From positions 1,736,001-1,800,000 of the forward strand of contig CM049994.1 in the NCBI GenBank assembly GCA_016630955.3: a stretch of DNA of 64,000 nt. Direction: 5' to 3'. The translations under genes and the position numbers were made by a program. The notes below the pieces were generated by a model. It was not told the origin of the DNA and did not search any database. It saw only the letters and a program-made list of their open reading frames with translations. Source of the stretch: Didymella arachidicola (taxonomy: Eukaryota > Ascomycota > Dothideomycetes > Pleosporales > Didymellaceae). Shown piece after piece: positions 10,390 through 19,991 of the stretch. Within the stretch, counting starts at the first letter, position 1. Each line of letters begins with the position of its first letter.

Positions 10390-11190
10390 AATGGAGGCAA
10401 TGAAAAGGGAAGTTTGAGCTAGAAGGCGTCAGCTGTCGTTGCCTCTGGCGACATCGAGTTCACTCTTACGGATGGGCCGAAGTCCTCAGCCAGTGGAGAT
10501 GTGCGCGTGGTCTGCGTGGTACGAAGGTCAGATGTTGAGAATCTTGGTCTTTGCTTACCCTCCAGGTGCGCAGACAACGACCTTTTATGCACCGTCTTCG
10601 TAAGCTAAGCATTGGAGGCGTTTCGTCACACGTCCTCATCTAATGCGTTCGTATGGTTCATTCAGCGCTGAGCGGTATGAGCACTGACTCATCCAGTCAG
10701 ATCGCGCGAATGCCGGATTGCCTGAAGATGAGAGTTTGGCGCGCGGTATTCGACGTCCACTATCGACATAAATGCGACACAGGAGGCGGCGCAGTCGCTG
10801 CTCCTACCATTTGCCGAAGGCCGACCGGGCAGCTGGTGGATACCGGCATGTCACCGAGCCTGTCCCTCAGGCAGAGGTGCCTGCGAGAGTGCCCACAATG
10901 TCGAGTCGTGCCGATCGCTGTTCTTCTCCAGATTGAGCTCCGCCCATGTTGTTGTGTAGAATTCATGAAGAGAGATCGCTGATCATACTTGTTATGCCAA
11001 CTGCACACACGCAGACACACACACGGCACAGCCCTGGGAGGCGCTGGTCTGAGCTTTGGCTTCGTGCGTCCACGTTGTGGCAACAACATGTTGTCGGTAC
11101 AGCAGAATGCGATGACAGAAAGCGAAAAGCTTGCGCTGCGTGATGGTGTTCGTGCCCGTGTTCTTGGTCCGTGCACGGTTTCAGTTCCCA
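10390..11190. other. Intergenic / 5' flank of Fot1-2
   Basis: No gene I can support. The sequence from about 11190 (TAACGTGCACGGAC) may be the degraded left TIR of Fot1-2; it matches the sequence near 19900 only weakly. Confidence 0.35.
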
Positions 11191-11293
11191 TGTAACGTGC
11201 ACGGACAGCTCATGCCCGGAGACACCTCGTGCCCCGCCGAACACCAAGCCGCGTCTCAACACCACAACTTCAACAGACTATAACGCTACAGCT

Positions 11294-12430
11294 ATGGCAC
11301 CTATCGACGATGCAATTAAAGATTTGAAATTGCGTGGTCCAGGAGAACACTTTACGTTGAGGGAAGTTGCTGAGAAATACCAGGTTAACCGCTCAACGCT
11401 GGGGCGAAGGTGGAGAGGCGTGACAGCGTCTCGGGAGGATGGATACTTAAATCAACAAGCTCTTAACCAACAACAAGAGCTAGAGCTTATACAATATATC
11501 ACAAAGCTTACAGAGAGAGGCCTTCCTCCTACGAGAGAGATGATCAGGAATTTCTCATCTGAAGTAGCCCATCGGCAGCTGAGCGATCGATGGGTTTCTC
11601 GCTTCATTACCAGACACCAGATCCATATAATCTCAAAGTGGACCACCGCTATGGATCGTGTTCGCCACCTGGCTGATTCTGAGTCAAAATATCGTCTCTA
11701 CTTTAAGCTACTGCATCAAAAGATTACTGAATATCGCCTTGAGGCTCGAGATATATACAATATGGATGAGAAGGGCTTCTTAATTGGCTTGATAGGCAGA
11801 AGCAAGAGGGTATTTAGCAGGCGTCAATGGGAGAAGAAGGAGGTTCAAGCATCTCTCCAGGATGGATCACGCGAGTTCCTGACACTCCTGGCCTGCTGCT
11901 GCGCCGATGGGAGCTCGCTGCCTCCAAGCCTTATCTACGCAGCTAAAAAAGGAGCTATACGATCAAGTTGGGTAGAGGATATTAAGACAGGAGAGCATGA
12001 GGTCTTTGTCTCATCATCTCCAACAGGCTGGTCAAACGACGACATTGGCCTAGCTTGGCTAGAGCAGGTGTTTGATCGCTATACAAAGCAGCGATCAGGG
12101 AGATGGCGACTGCTCATCCTTGATGGCCATGGATCTCATGTCACGATGGAGTTTATCGACTACTGTGATCGCCACAGGATCATCCTTATAATCCTTCCCC
12201 CCCCCCCCCCCATTCGACTCATACGCTCCAGCCGCTTGACGTAGTGCTGTTTAAGCCACTCTCTCAAGCTTACTCCAATGAGCTCACCAACCATCTCCAT
12301 AAGGCTCAAGGTCTTATTCCAATTAAGAAAGGAGACTTCTTCCCACTCTTCTGGAATGCCTGGATATCGTCCTTCACAGAGAGCCTCATATTAAAGGGCT
12401 TCGAAGCTACTGGGATCTGGCCGATGGATG
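11294..12430 (+). pseudogene. Fot1-2 transposase, 5' part, frameshifted
   Basis: N-terminal and catalytic part of a group-I Fot1 transposase starting at ATG 11294. It has a psq HTH, a CENP-B-type domain (around TKLTERGLPPTREM to RWVSRF), catalytic D in YNMDEKGF, and D in LILDGHGSH. A run of 15 C at 12197-12211 shifts the frame inside the conserved LPPHSTH motif, so the third D (QPLDV) and the rest read in another frame (12212-12430). The frame ends in GFEATGIWPMD where LINE-A starts at about 12431. The gene resumes after the LINE block. It is doubly inactivated, by homopolymer slippage and by insertion. Confidence 0.88.
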
Positions 12431-12577
12431 CCACCGAACACCAATCTTTTGATTTCTGGGTTTCCTTCACAGAAGCCCCAAAAATCACAGCAAACGATCC
12501 GGCTCACTGCGGCCACTCTGGGAGTACCTCTAACGTCCGCCTAGGCCCCCTGCGCGACGCGCAAGGAGCTTAATAGG

Positions 12578-14239
12578 ATGGCAGAGTCTCCCTCTTCCCA
12601 GCACACAGGGTCCCCAGACTACGAGATCCCCCAGCAGTTGTATACACGCGCTCCAAGACGGCCCCAGGAGGACATGCAGCACCATGCGCCCCTTCTGAGC
12701 AGCCAGAACCCCGGTGGGGGCGCTCCCAAACCTCGAGTCTCTGATGCCGTCCAACGCCACATCGCTGAGACTCAGCAAATTACCCAGCTATGGAACACCA
12801 TCACTACTGCCTTCGCAGCAGCCGTAGATCAACACGCACAGGGCTACACTAACCCGCAAGAAGCCAGGATCGCACAGGAGCTGCAGCAGAGGGTCGTTCA
12901 CGCGCTGACCTCCCTCTCCCCAAGCAACTCTCCCCCTAGCTCTCGCTGGAGCAGTGACACTAATCACAGCAACCCCGGGAGCCAAGAGTCAGGACGCCGC
13001 TCTTGGGCGGACGTAGCCAGAGACCCCCAAATCTCAGATAGGGGTGCCAACCGACCCCTGATCCCTGCTAAACCCCGGCCTGGTCCGTCGGCTAAGCCCA
13101 AAGAAGACGATCGAATCTTCATAGCCATCTCCAACCCAACAATGCGACTGCAACAACCCTCACCATTTGCGGTAAGACAGGCAGTTTGCAAGAGCATAGG
13201 AGGAATCACCCTGAGGGACATACCTGCCGCATCACCAATCAAAACAGGCTGGGCGATCACCCCAGCTAATAAGTCTATCCGGGACCAGCTTCTAACCCAA
13301 GAAAACCAGGAACTTCTAGCGAGAGCACTAGACGGAGACGCGGTAAGGGTCCCAGAACGCTGGATCAACTACGCAGTACAGGGAGTACCCAGTTCCCTTC
13401 GAACCCTCGACGGCACAGAACTACCCACGACTATCCAGCTAGTGGAGGAAGAGGTATGCTCGCAAACAGGCAGGCAGCCGGTCAGCTGCAGGGCCTCACG
13501 ACATGGAGCCAACCACCGTGGCCTTACCACCTGGATCATCTCTTACAAGGAGCCAGTCCGCTCGTTCCGCCTTTTTGGTATCAGCGAGTACTCCAAGGTG
13601 ATCAACAAGCACCCTACCATCCAGCGCCACAACCCAGGCTGCCAGGGCTACTGTAACGCTGCCCGATGCACCCAGGTAGCGCGCTGCGTGCACTGTGGAG
13701 ACCGCACAGACAGACACCAAGGACCGTACGGGGACAACTGCGCCCACAAAGCCGTGTGCGCCAACTGCCACGGACCACACCCAGCTAGCCACGCCAACTG
13801 CCCTGCAGCCCCTCGCCGGGTCAACGGACACAGCATCAAGCCTACAAGAGCCGAGCTGAAGGCTATCCGACGCGCAGGCAAGATAGCACAGCAGCACCTC
13901 TACAGGACAGTCGAAGAGACCCTCAGACAGGCAACGCTTCAGCCTGAGACTACTCCTCTAGAGGCATCGGAGACAGCGCCTCCCCAGCCTCCCACCCAGA
14001 GGCAAGAAGGAGATAGCAGGGCTTCCGCATCACTTCCTACAACGACTAACTCCTATCCATCCTCCTCTTCCACTGGCAGAGCAAAGAGACCAAGGCGGGC
14101 CGCCACAGGCCAGAGAAGCCTCAATGTAGGACAGCTGTCTGCCGGCAGCATCCGCCCACAATCGACTATCCACACTGACCCGTCCACCTCGGAGAGGGAA
14201 GACACCAGCATGAGCGATGACCCGCCATCGTCATGCTAG
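12578..14239 (+). CDS. LINE-A ORF1 (gag-like RNA-binding protein)
   Basis: Intact 553-aa ORF1. The N-terminal 200 residues are low-complexity (S, P, Q). A central region of about 180-330 (around RIFIAISNPTMRL to ERWINYAV) resembles an RRM-type fold. Three CCHC-like knuckles lie at about residues 350-420: CNAARCTQVARCVHC, CAHKAVCANC and C after HPASHAN. The tail is basic and Ser/Pro rich. It should coat the element RNA and help target-primed reverse transcription. The stop TAG at 14237-14239 overlaps the ORF2 start in the string ATGCTAG, suggesting reinitiation-coupled translation of ORF2. The protein is identical to that of LINE-B. Confidence 0.9.
   Translation: MAESPSSQHTGSPDYEIPQQLYTRAPRRPQEDMQHHAPLLSSQNPGGGAPKPRVSDAVQRHIAETQQITQLWNTITTAFAAAVDQHAQGYTNPQEARIAQELQQRVVHALTSLSPSNSPPSSRWSSDTNHSNPGSQESGRRSWADVARDPQISDRGANRPLIPAKPRPGPSAKPKEDDRIFIAISNPTMRLQQPSPFAVRQAVCKSIGGITLRDIPAASPIKTGWAITPANKSIRDQLLTQENQELLARALDGDAVRVPERWINYAVQGVPSSLRTLDGTELPTTIQLVEEEVCSQTGRQPVSCRASRHGANHRGLTTWIISYKEPVRSFRLFGISEYSKVINKHPTIQRHNPGCQGYCNAARCTQVARCVHCGDRTDRHQGPYGDNCAHKAVCANCHGPHPASHANCPAAPRRVNGHSIKPTRAELKAIRRAGKIAQQHLYRTVEETLRQATLQPETTPLEASETAPPQPPTQRQEGDSRASASLPTTTNSYPSSSSTGRAKRPRRAATGQRSLNVGQLSAGSIRPQSTIHTDPSTSEREDTSMSDDPPSSC
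14233..14239 (+). promoter_or_regulatory. ATGCTAG start/stop overlap between LINE ORF1 and ORF2
   Basis: ORF2 ATG (14233-14235) and ORF1 TAG (14237-14239) lie within 7 nt. The same arrangement occurs in LINE-B at 30141-30147. It suggests termination-reinitiation. Confidence 0.6.
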
Positions 14240-17200
14240 AACACCCCTACAACATACCAGCCCACAACAGGCGTCAACAGCACAGTCTACCAAGCAGACA
14301 ACTCCGTGTATGCTGGGCCAACGTCGGCAGATGCTCGCCCTGGCACATCACAACACTAGAGCTGGCCTTCCAGAAGGGCATAGATGTTGTGTGTGTTCAA
14401 GAGCCCTTCGCATGTGCCAACTCGAGAACATCCACTCACCCTGGTTTCAAGCACCTAGCACCTATCAGCACCTGGGACAGCCCCAACACACCAGGCTCAG
14501 TCCGCCCTAGAGTGATGACATACATCCGCAGAGGCCGCCACCTACGGTACCAGGCTAGAGAGAGTCTCAACCACCCAGACATGCTATGGGCGGTAGTAAA
14601 TGGAGTCGCCATACTCAACTGCTACAGACAGCCACACACCCCAGACGTCATTCAATACGTCACACATCTGACACCCCCTCAGCTCTGCCTTGTCGGGGGC
14701 GACTTTAACGCCAGACACGAATCCTTTGAGCCTACCATCACTGCAGCCAACGGAGGAGTGGAGCTAGCTAGATGGGCTGCCAACGCGTCTATGGACTACA
14801 TTGGTGTGCCAGGGCAGCCAACACACTGCGCTGGTCACGTTCTTGACCTCACCTTCTCTAACATCCCGTTTGCCCAGTCTGCTGTCGATGCTAGCATGCA
14901 CAGCGGCTCAGATCATGAGACGATAGTGACCTCTGTCCCCATCTCCACACCAGGCACTCCGCAACTAGAACAGTACCACTACAGAGTTCCAGAGGCGAGC
15001 CTAGCTAAGTTCGCTGGGCTGGTAGAAATGGGTGCCCAAAACATCGCAGACCCGCTTGCAACACAGGATGCAGCACAGCTAGAAGAATGCGTCACGCTGC
15101 TCACAGAGGCTATACAGCACTCTGTACAGGCAGCAGGCAAGCTCAACCGCAAGGAAGGCCGCGCTGCACCATGGTGGACCGAGGAGTGCAAGACCGCCTA
15201 CCAGGCCTACAAACGTGCTAGACAGCTCTGCTCTGGCAGTCTACCAGAGGAGAGACAGGCCTTCAAGACTACCGTCCGACAGGCCAAGAGGCAGTACTGG
15301 AGGCACGTCATCGATAACGCTAGAGACGACAAGGACCTGTTCAAGATCATTGCCTGGCACAAGCTCACGCCAGAGAACCAGGACACTCCCCTCGAAGTGA
15401 ACAACAGAACGATATCAGACCCCCTAGAGAAAGCAGAGGCACTTAGACAGGAAGTTCTCAACCGCTACACAGCAGAAGATGACCTCGGACAGCGTCCAGA
15501 CCAGGAGGCTGCAGCCACCCTCCCGTGGAGCACACACATCTCACTTGAGGAGTGTGAGCGAAACACGATAGGGGTGTCAAGCACATCACCAGGTACTGAC
15601 CGCTCTACAGTGCGACTACTCCGCGCCTGCTGGACTCAGGTGGGGGAACTCGTACGAAGGATCTTCCAGCGGTGTCTTGAACTCAACCACTTCCCGGCGC
15701 AATGGAAGCTTGCAGAGGTAGCCATGATACCGAAAGTGGGGAAAACAGACCGGACATCGCCCCGCTCCTGGAGACCGATAGCGCTTCTGTCTTGTATTGG
15801 AAAGGGACTCGAACGAACTGTGGCTAGACGTATTGCATGGACTGCCATGACACACAAGATCCTCAGCCCCCAGCATGGCGGCGCGCTTCCAAAACGCTCT
15901 GCAGCAGACCTCACTGCAGCGTTCACCCACGACACTGAAGCAGCATGGGTGCTTGGAAAGCACGTCACTATGGTCACCCTAGATGTGCAAGGCGCGTTTG
16001 ACGCTCTCCTGAAGAACCGCCTGTTGCATCGGATGGCCCAACAGGGCTGGCCACAAAGGACGATCCTCTTTGTAGACTCATTCCTAACTGACCGGAGGGT
16101 GCAAGTCCGCCTTGGCCAGGTCACCACTCCTAGCTACGCAGTTGCCTGCGGCACACCCCAGGGGTCGCCTCTCTCACCCGTCCTGTACACACTGTACCTG
16201 GCAGAGCTACTATCCATGGACACTGAACGGAGGTTTGGGTACGCAGACGACATATGTCTATACCAGGCCTCACACTCTATGGACGACAACGTCGAGCTCC
16301 TCGCAGAAGACCTAAGGGAGATCAGAGCATGGGGTGAGGCTAATAAGGTTACCTTTGCTCCAGAAAAGCAGGAAATGATCCACATGACCAGACAGCGGAG
16401 CAGCTATGCGCCTCCCTGCGTCGTAGATGAACAGCTCACGATCTATCCAATCCTCCCGGGTGGAGAGCACAGTCAGCCAGCCCTGCGCTGGTTAGGCGTG
16501 TGGTTTGACCGCAGACTCACCTTCCGACGGCATGTAGCTACGCGCACGGCAAAAGCTGCCAAGGTAGCCTATCACATTCGCAGCCTAGCTAGGACTACCT
16601 ATGGACCCCCAGCCAGCTCCCTCCGCAAGGCCACTGTTGCCTGTGTGTACCCATCACTCCTGTATGGAACTGAATGCTGGTACAGAGGCCGCACCAAAAA
16701 GCCACACACACTTAAACCAGGCAGGCCACAAGAGGTCAGCGCTTACATTGGGTGGCACATAGCTGCCATAGACAAAACACTAGCCATAGCGGCAAGAGGC
16801 ATCCTACCAGCGTGGAGAACAACCCCTATAGCTGCACTCTTCCGAGACGCCGGACTGCTACCGGCAGCAGTGGCACTCGAGGAAGCCAGACTCAGATTTG
16901 CAACCCACCTGCGCACTACAGATGCAGACCACCCTCTCACTAGGCGCACAGCAGTACCTATCGTAAACAGGGGCGTAAAAACCGGACAACCCCAGCGAGT
17001 CAAGACGAAAGTCCAACAGATGGCATCTCTTCTACCAGAGACCCCCAGGACTACACTCTCAGCCCCTCACTACTCGACTGGCTGCCGAACAGACCCGACG
17101 CTTAGCCTAGACAAGAAGACTGCAGCTAAGGCTTTTAAAGAATGGTGGGCCCAGCTCTCACCACTAGAAGTCACTATCTTCTCAGATGGCTCTGAACAGT

Positions 17201-18066
17201 ACACAAAGGAAGGAGAAAAGCGGGTTACCTACGGCTTTGCAGTGTATCAGAACGGAAAACAACTGCACACTGGACGCGGGTCACTCAACCCTACCTCGCA
17301 CGTCTTCGACGCGGAAGTAGTAGGAGCATGGAGAGGCCTCCAGCATACCGTAAGGCAACCAGAGCTCCGCACCCGCCGAATCTGGCTGTGCATAGACAGC
17401 ACCTCAGTGGTCTGGTGCCTCAGGGGCGACGCACCTCCTACCTCTCAATGGGCTTTCCTGGAGTGCCATGGCGCCATGGAGACACACGACGTCTCTATCA
17501 AATGGGCCCCTGGACACCTAGACATTGAGGGGAACGAGGCAGCAGACAGATTAGCCAACCTAGAAGCCCAGCACCCCTCACCCCCGACTGGAAAAGCCGC
17601 TCTGCCTACACTCTCAGGCATCAAGACGATAGCCCGCAAGACACTGCGACACACACAACAGACCTGGTGGTCTGACAAGAAGACTAAGCTCTCGAAATGG
17701 TACAAGAGCTGGGACTTGGACTATGCACCACGCAGCAGTCCAAGGGAACTAGACCTACCAAGGGCCACGTTAGCCAGGCTCCTCTCCATCCAATCTAGGC
17801 ATGGGGACTTTGCCTGGTATCACCGAATGTACAATCACAAGGATGCAAACCTTAGCTGCTCATGCGGGCGCGACAAGACGCCAGAGCACCTCGTGCTCTG
17901 CCGCAAGACCCGCGGGAGCTTTAGCAGATGGCCGCTGCGACCACTAATACTACCATCCAGCCAGGCTGATGGCCTAGCGTACACTGCAGCACTAGTGAAG
18001 GAGCCAGAGGCCTTTGACGCCTTTGTCAAACTTACACAGTACTTCACCAAGATCTGCCCCCGCTAG
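14233..18066 (+). CDS. LINE-A ORF2 (endonuclease, reverse transcriptase, RNase H)
   Basis: Intact 1277-aa polyprotein. Residues about 15-225 are an EEP/APE endonuclease (VVCVQEP, GGDFNARH, SDHETIV). Residues about 470-750 are the reverse transcriptase (MIPKVGK, SWRPIALLS, TLDVQGAFDAL, GTPQGSPLSPVLY, catalytic FGYADD near 670). Residues about 980-1110 are RNase H (FSDGSEQ, DAEVVGAW, CIDSTSV, final acidic D in EGNEAADRLA). A C-terminal C-x-C ... H-x3-C motif, CSCGRDKTPEHLVLC, lies near 1205. The RNase H and the two-ORF layout fit the Tad1 clade of fungal LINEs. The endonuclease chooses the target; see the finding on insertion into Fot1 genes. It lies in the -1 frame relative to ORF1, with a 7-nt overlap. 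Confidence 0.93.
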   Translation: MLEHPYNIPAHNRRQQHSLPSRQLRVCWANVGRCSPWHITTLELAFQKGIDVVCVQEPFACANSRTSTHPGFKHLAPISTWDSPNTPGSVRPRVMTYIRRGRHLRYQARESLNHPDMLWAVVNGVAILNCYRQPHTPDVIQYVTHLTPPQLCLVGGDFNARHESFEPTITAANGGVELARWAANASMDYIGVPGQPTHCAGHVLDLTFSNIPFAQSAVDASMHSGSDHETIVTSVPISTPGTPQLEQYHYRVPEASLAKFAGLVEMGAQNIADPLATQDAAQLEECVTLLTEAIQHSVQAAGKLNRKEGRAAPWWTEECKTAYQAYKRARQLCSGSLPEERQAFKTTVRQAKRQYWRHVIDNARDDKDLFKIIAWHKLTPENQDTPLEVNNRTISDPLEKAEALRQEVLNRYTAEDDLGQRPDQEAAATLPWSTHISLEECERNTIGVSSTSPGTDRSTVRLLRACWTQVGELVRRIFQRCLELNHFPAQWKLAEVAMIPKVGKTDRTSPRSWRPIALLSCIGKGLERTVARRIAWTAMTHKILSPQHGGALPKRSAADLTAAFTHDTEAAWVLGKHVTMVTLDVQGAFDALLKNRLLHRMAQQGWPQRTILFVDSFLTDRRVQVRLGQVTTPSYAVACGTPQGSPLSPVLYTLYLAELLSMDTERRFGYADDICLYQASHSMDDNVELLAEDLREIRAWGEANKVTFAPEKQEMIHMTRQRSSYAPPCVVDEQLTIYPILPGGEHSQPALRWLGVWFDRRLTFRRHVATRTAKAAKVAYHIRSLARTTYGPPASSLRKATVACVYPSLLYGTECWYRGRTKKPHTLKPGRPQEVSAYIGWHIAAIDKTLAIAARGILPAWRTTPIAALFRDAGLLPAAVALEEARLRFATHLRTTDADHPLTRRTAVPIVNRGVKTGQPQRVKTKVQQMASLLPETPRTTLSAPHYSTGCRTDPTLSLDKKTAAKAFKEWWAQLSPLEVTIFSDGSEQYTKEGEKRVTYGFAVYQNGKQLHTGRGSLNPTSHVFDAEVVGAWRGLQHTVRQPELRTRRIWLCIDSTSVVWCLRGDAPPTSQWAFLECHGAMETHDVSIKWAPGHLDIEGNEAADRLANLEAQHPSPPTGKAALPTLSGIKTIARKTLRHTQQTWWSDKKTKLSKWYKSWDLDYAPRSSPRELDLPRATLARLLSIQSRHGDFAWYHRMYNHKDANLSCSCGRDKTPEHLVLCRKTRGSFSRWPLRPLILPSSQADGLAYTAALVKEPEAFDAFVKLTQYFTKICPR

Positions 18067-18127
18067 CTCCTGCAGCCCTGCAACAGCAGCAAACACCTGC
18101 ACCTAGTTCTGCTAGGTCCAGCACAAT

Positions 18128-18194
18128 CGATGCAACACTCTTCACCCCTCCACCCCTCCACCCCTCCACCCCTCCACCCCTCCACCCCTTCACC
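18128..18194 (+). repeat. CACCCCTC minisatellite in LINE 3' UTR
   Basis: Tandem 8-bp units in the LINE-A 3' UTR. LINE-B has two units fewer at the same place (about 26198-26240), the main difference noted between the copies. Confidence 0.75.
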
Positions 18195-18497
18195 CCCTCC
18201 ACTCACACGATGTCTCTTTCTCTCTCTCCTACGGCACATATATGCCTCAGAATGCAAGGAAATTACCCTAATATACATACATCGCTTAGCCTCCCCAACT
18301 GGACGGGGAGCTGTAGTTCTGAAATGGTAACAATACCCGCGCAGGCAAGAAATGCTTTCTAAGGTAGTGTATCAGCACTGTAATTCCATAGCTTAGCACG
18401 TCGTACATGCCCTTCGGGAGGCGAGATGATGGACTTATTCCACATCAACTAGACGAAAAATGAATACCAACCAACCAACCAACCAGCCAGCCAACCC

Positions 18498-19017
18498 TAT
18501 CCAGCCAGGCGGATGGCCTAGCGTACACTGCAGCACTAGTAAGGGAGCCAGAGGCCTTTGAAGCATTTGTCAAACTCACACAGTACTACACCAAGATCTG
18601 CCCCCGCTAGCTTTTGCAGCCCTGCAACAGACAGCAGCAATGCAGCACCTACTTCTGCTAGGTCCAGCACAATGGATGCGAATCTTACCCCCCCCCCCCC
18701 CCCCCCCTTTTACAAATACATATACACACACTCTCTCCCTCCTTCTCTCTTTCGGCACATAGATGCCTCAGAATGCAAGGAAATCACCCTAATATACATA
18801 CATCGCTTAGCCTCCCCAACTGGACGGGGAGCTGTAGTTCTGAAATGGTAACAATACCCGCGCAGGCAAGAAATGCTTTCTAAGGTAGTGTATCAGCACT
18901 GTAATTCCATAGCTTAGCACGTCGTATATGCCCTTCGGGAGGCGAGATGGTGGACTTAATCCTCATCAACAGACGAAAAATGAATACCAACCAACCAACC
19001 AACCAACCAAGCCAACC
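18498..19017 (+). mobile_element. 5'-truncated LINE fragment (LINE-C) head-to-tail after LINE-A
   Basis: Starts inside the last 35 codons of ORF2 (matching LINE-A from about 17952), reaches TAG at 18608-18610, then carries the 3' UTR and (CCAA)n tail. It differs from LINE-A at several codons and has a long poly-C run at about 18690-18708 in place of the CACCCCTC minisatellite. It is therefore a separate, slightly diverged copy and not a duplication of LINE-A itself. Confidence 0.85.
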
Positions 19018-19749
19018 AACCCAGACGTTATACTCAAGAAGTTTGCCAAGGAGGCTTCGGATTCTGACAGCAGCCAGTCAGTCCTCTCCGGAGAGGATTG
19101 GCTCAAGCTCAAATCAATTGTACGCCGTGAGGTGAAGGACCAGAGCAGTAAGGACGTCAAGAAGCTTCAACGAAGCTTGTGCCACATCTCAGCTCAAAAC
19201 AGTATCCTCCGTGAAGAGGTCAGGGGCCTCAGGCAGTCCCTAGCCATCAAGGAGAGGCGACCAAAGCAGTCCTTCACCCTCCAGCTTGATGAGGACGAGG
19301 TTTACCATGGGGGAGCCAAACTGTGGTCGCCCAGGAGTGTACAACGAGCTCGCGATCGTCGGACATCACAACAACAACAAGCCGAGCTTGAAAAGCTTCA
19401 AAAAGCCGAGCAAGCCGAGATCAAGAAGGCAGCACGCGATTGTGAGCTTCAACTCAAAAAAGCAGCCCGTGTTGAGCGGGAGAAGGGTTGGGAGGAGACC
19501 AGAAAGCGGAAGGCTGCAGAGAAAGCCGAAAGAGACCATCGTAGAAGCCTCCGCGACGCTGCCAAAGCTATAAAATTGCCCCAATCGAATAAGCGCAAAG
19601 CTTCAAAACCTCATAAGCCAGCTACAAAGCGTCAAAAGCGTGGTGGTGTTGCTCCAGCTGTGGTGGGAGCCGCAAGGCGTGCACCAGCTGCTCCACCGCG
19701 TAGTCGACGGCAACGACCGATAACGCCCTCCAAAACATTATCTGAATAA
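19018..19749 (+). pseudogene. Fot1-2 transposase, 3' part
   Basis: C-terminal third of the Fot1-2 transposase, resuming at NPDVILKKFAKE immediately after the LINE tail. It encodes a long K/R/E/Q coiled coil (around VRREVKDQSSKDVKKL to RKRKAAEKAERD) and a basic, proline-rich tail ending at TAA 19749. The segment corresponds to residues beyond about 380 of the intact Fot1-1 protein. It has no catalytic residues of its own, and an open frame from 18928 into it is only a chance fusion with LINE sequence. Confidence 0.85.
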
Positions 19750-19991
19750 GCCAAAACTTTCGTAGGCCTTTATATAGTATAATCCTAGCTTTGCGCAATT
19801 CTATTACGATTTGTGGTGGCTCTACAACCTCATCTTTTTGAGTATATTGTTGTTGTTGGGGTGCTCAACGAGCGACCATGATCATCGAACGCACGGTTAC
19901 TGTATAATGCTTTCCGAAATACCTTGTGCACACGTGATTGTGGCGGGGTAATCGAATTCCCCAACGCATCACCTATAGGCCAAATTATATA
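19750..19991. other. 3' flank of Fot1-2
   Basis: 3' non-coding part and probable right end of Fot1-2, then a short spacer before Fot1-8. No gene. Confidence 0.5.

Larger units (their letters stand above)
12431..18497 (+). mobile_element. LINE-A: full-length Tad1-like non-LTR retrotransposon
   Basis: Full-length LINE with two intact ORFs, a 3' UTR with a CACCCCTC minisatellite, and a (CCAA)n tail ending near 18497. Its 5' end (CCACCGAACACC) and ORFs match LINE-B at 25906-31949. The minisatellite has two more 8-bp units than LINE-B. No clear target duplication is visible; a second truncated LINE copy follows directly. Confidence 0.92.
11192..19900 (+). mobile_element. Fot1-2: Fot1/pogo element broken by LINE insertions
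   Basis: Host element whose transposase reads 11294-12430 and resumes at about 19018-19749, with LINE-A and a LINE fragment in between. The ends are approximate: TAACGTGC near 11192 and an inverted GCACGGTTA near 19893 are the only end-like pair I see, and they match poorly. Confidence 0.6.

Noticed and set aside
10760..11191. 143-aa minus-strand frame
   Set aside because: Irregular composition, no motif; overlaps other random frames.
15636..16127. 163-aa frame antisense to LINE ORF2 (and its twin at 28253-28744)
   Set aside because: Lies wholly inside the reverse transcriptase, has no family signature, and is identical in both copies only because the LINEs are identical. There is no independent evidence as there is for the gypsy antisense gene.
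18455..18500. CCAA repeats as telomere-like DNA
   Set aside because: They are the 3' tail of the LINE; no TTAGGG-type repeats were seen.
18928..19749. A 273-aa protein starting in the LINE tail
   Set aside because: The frame is a chance fusion of LINE 3' sequence with the true C-terminal part of the Fot1-2 transposase.
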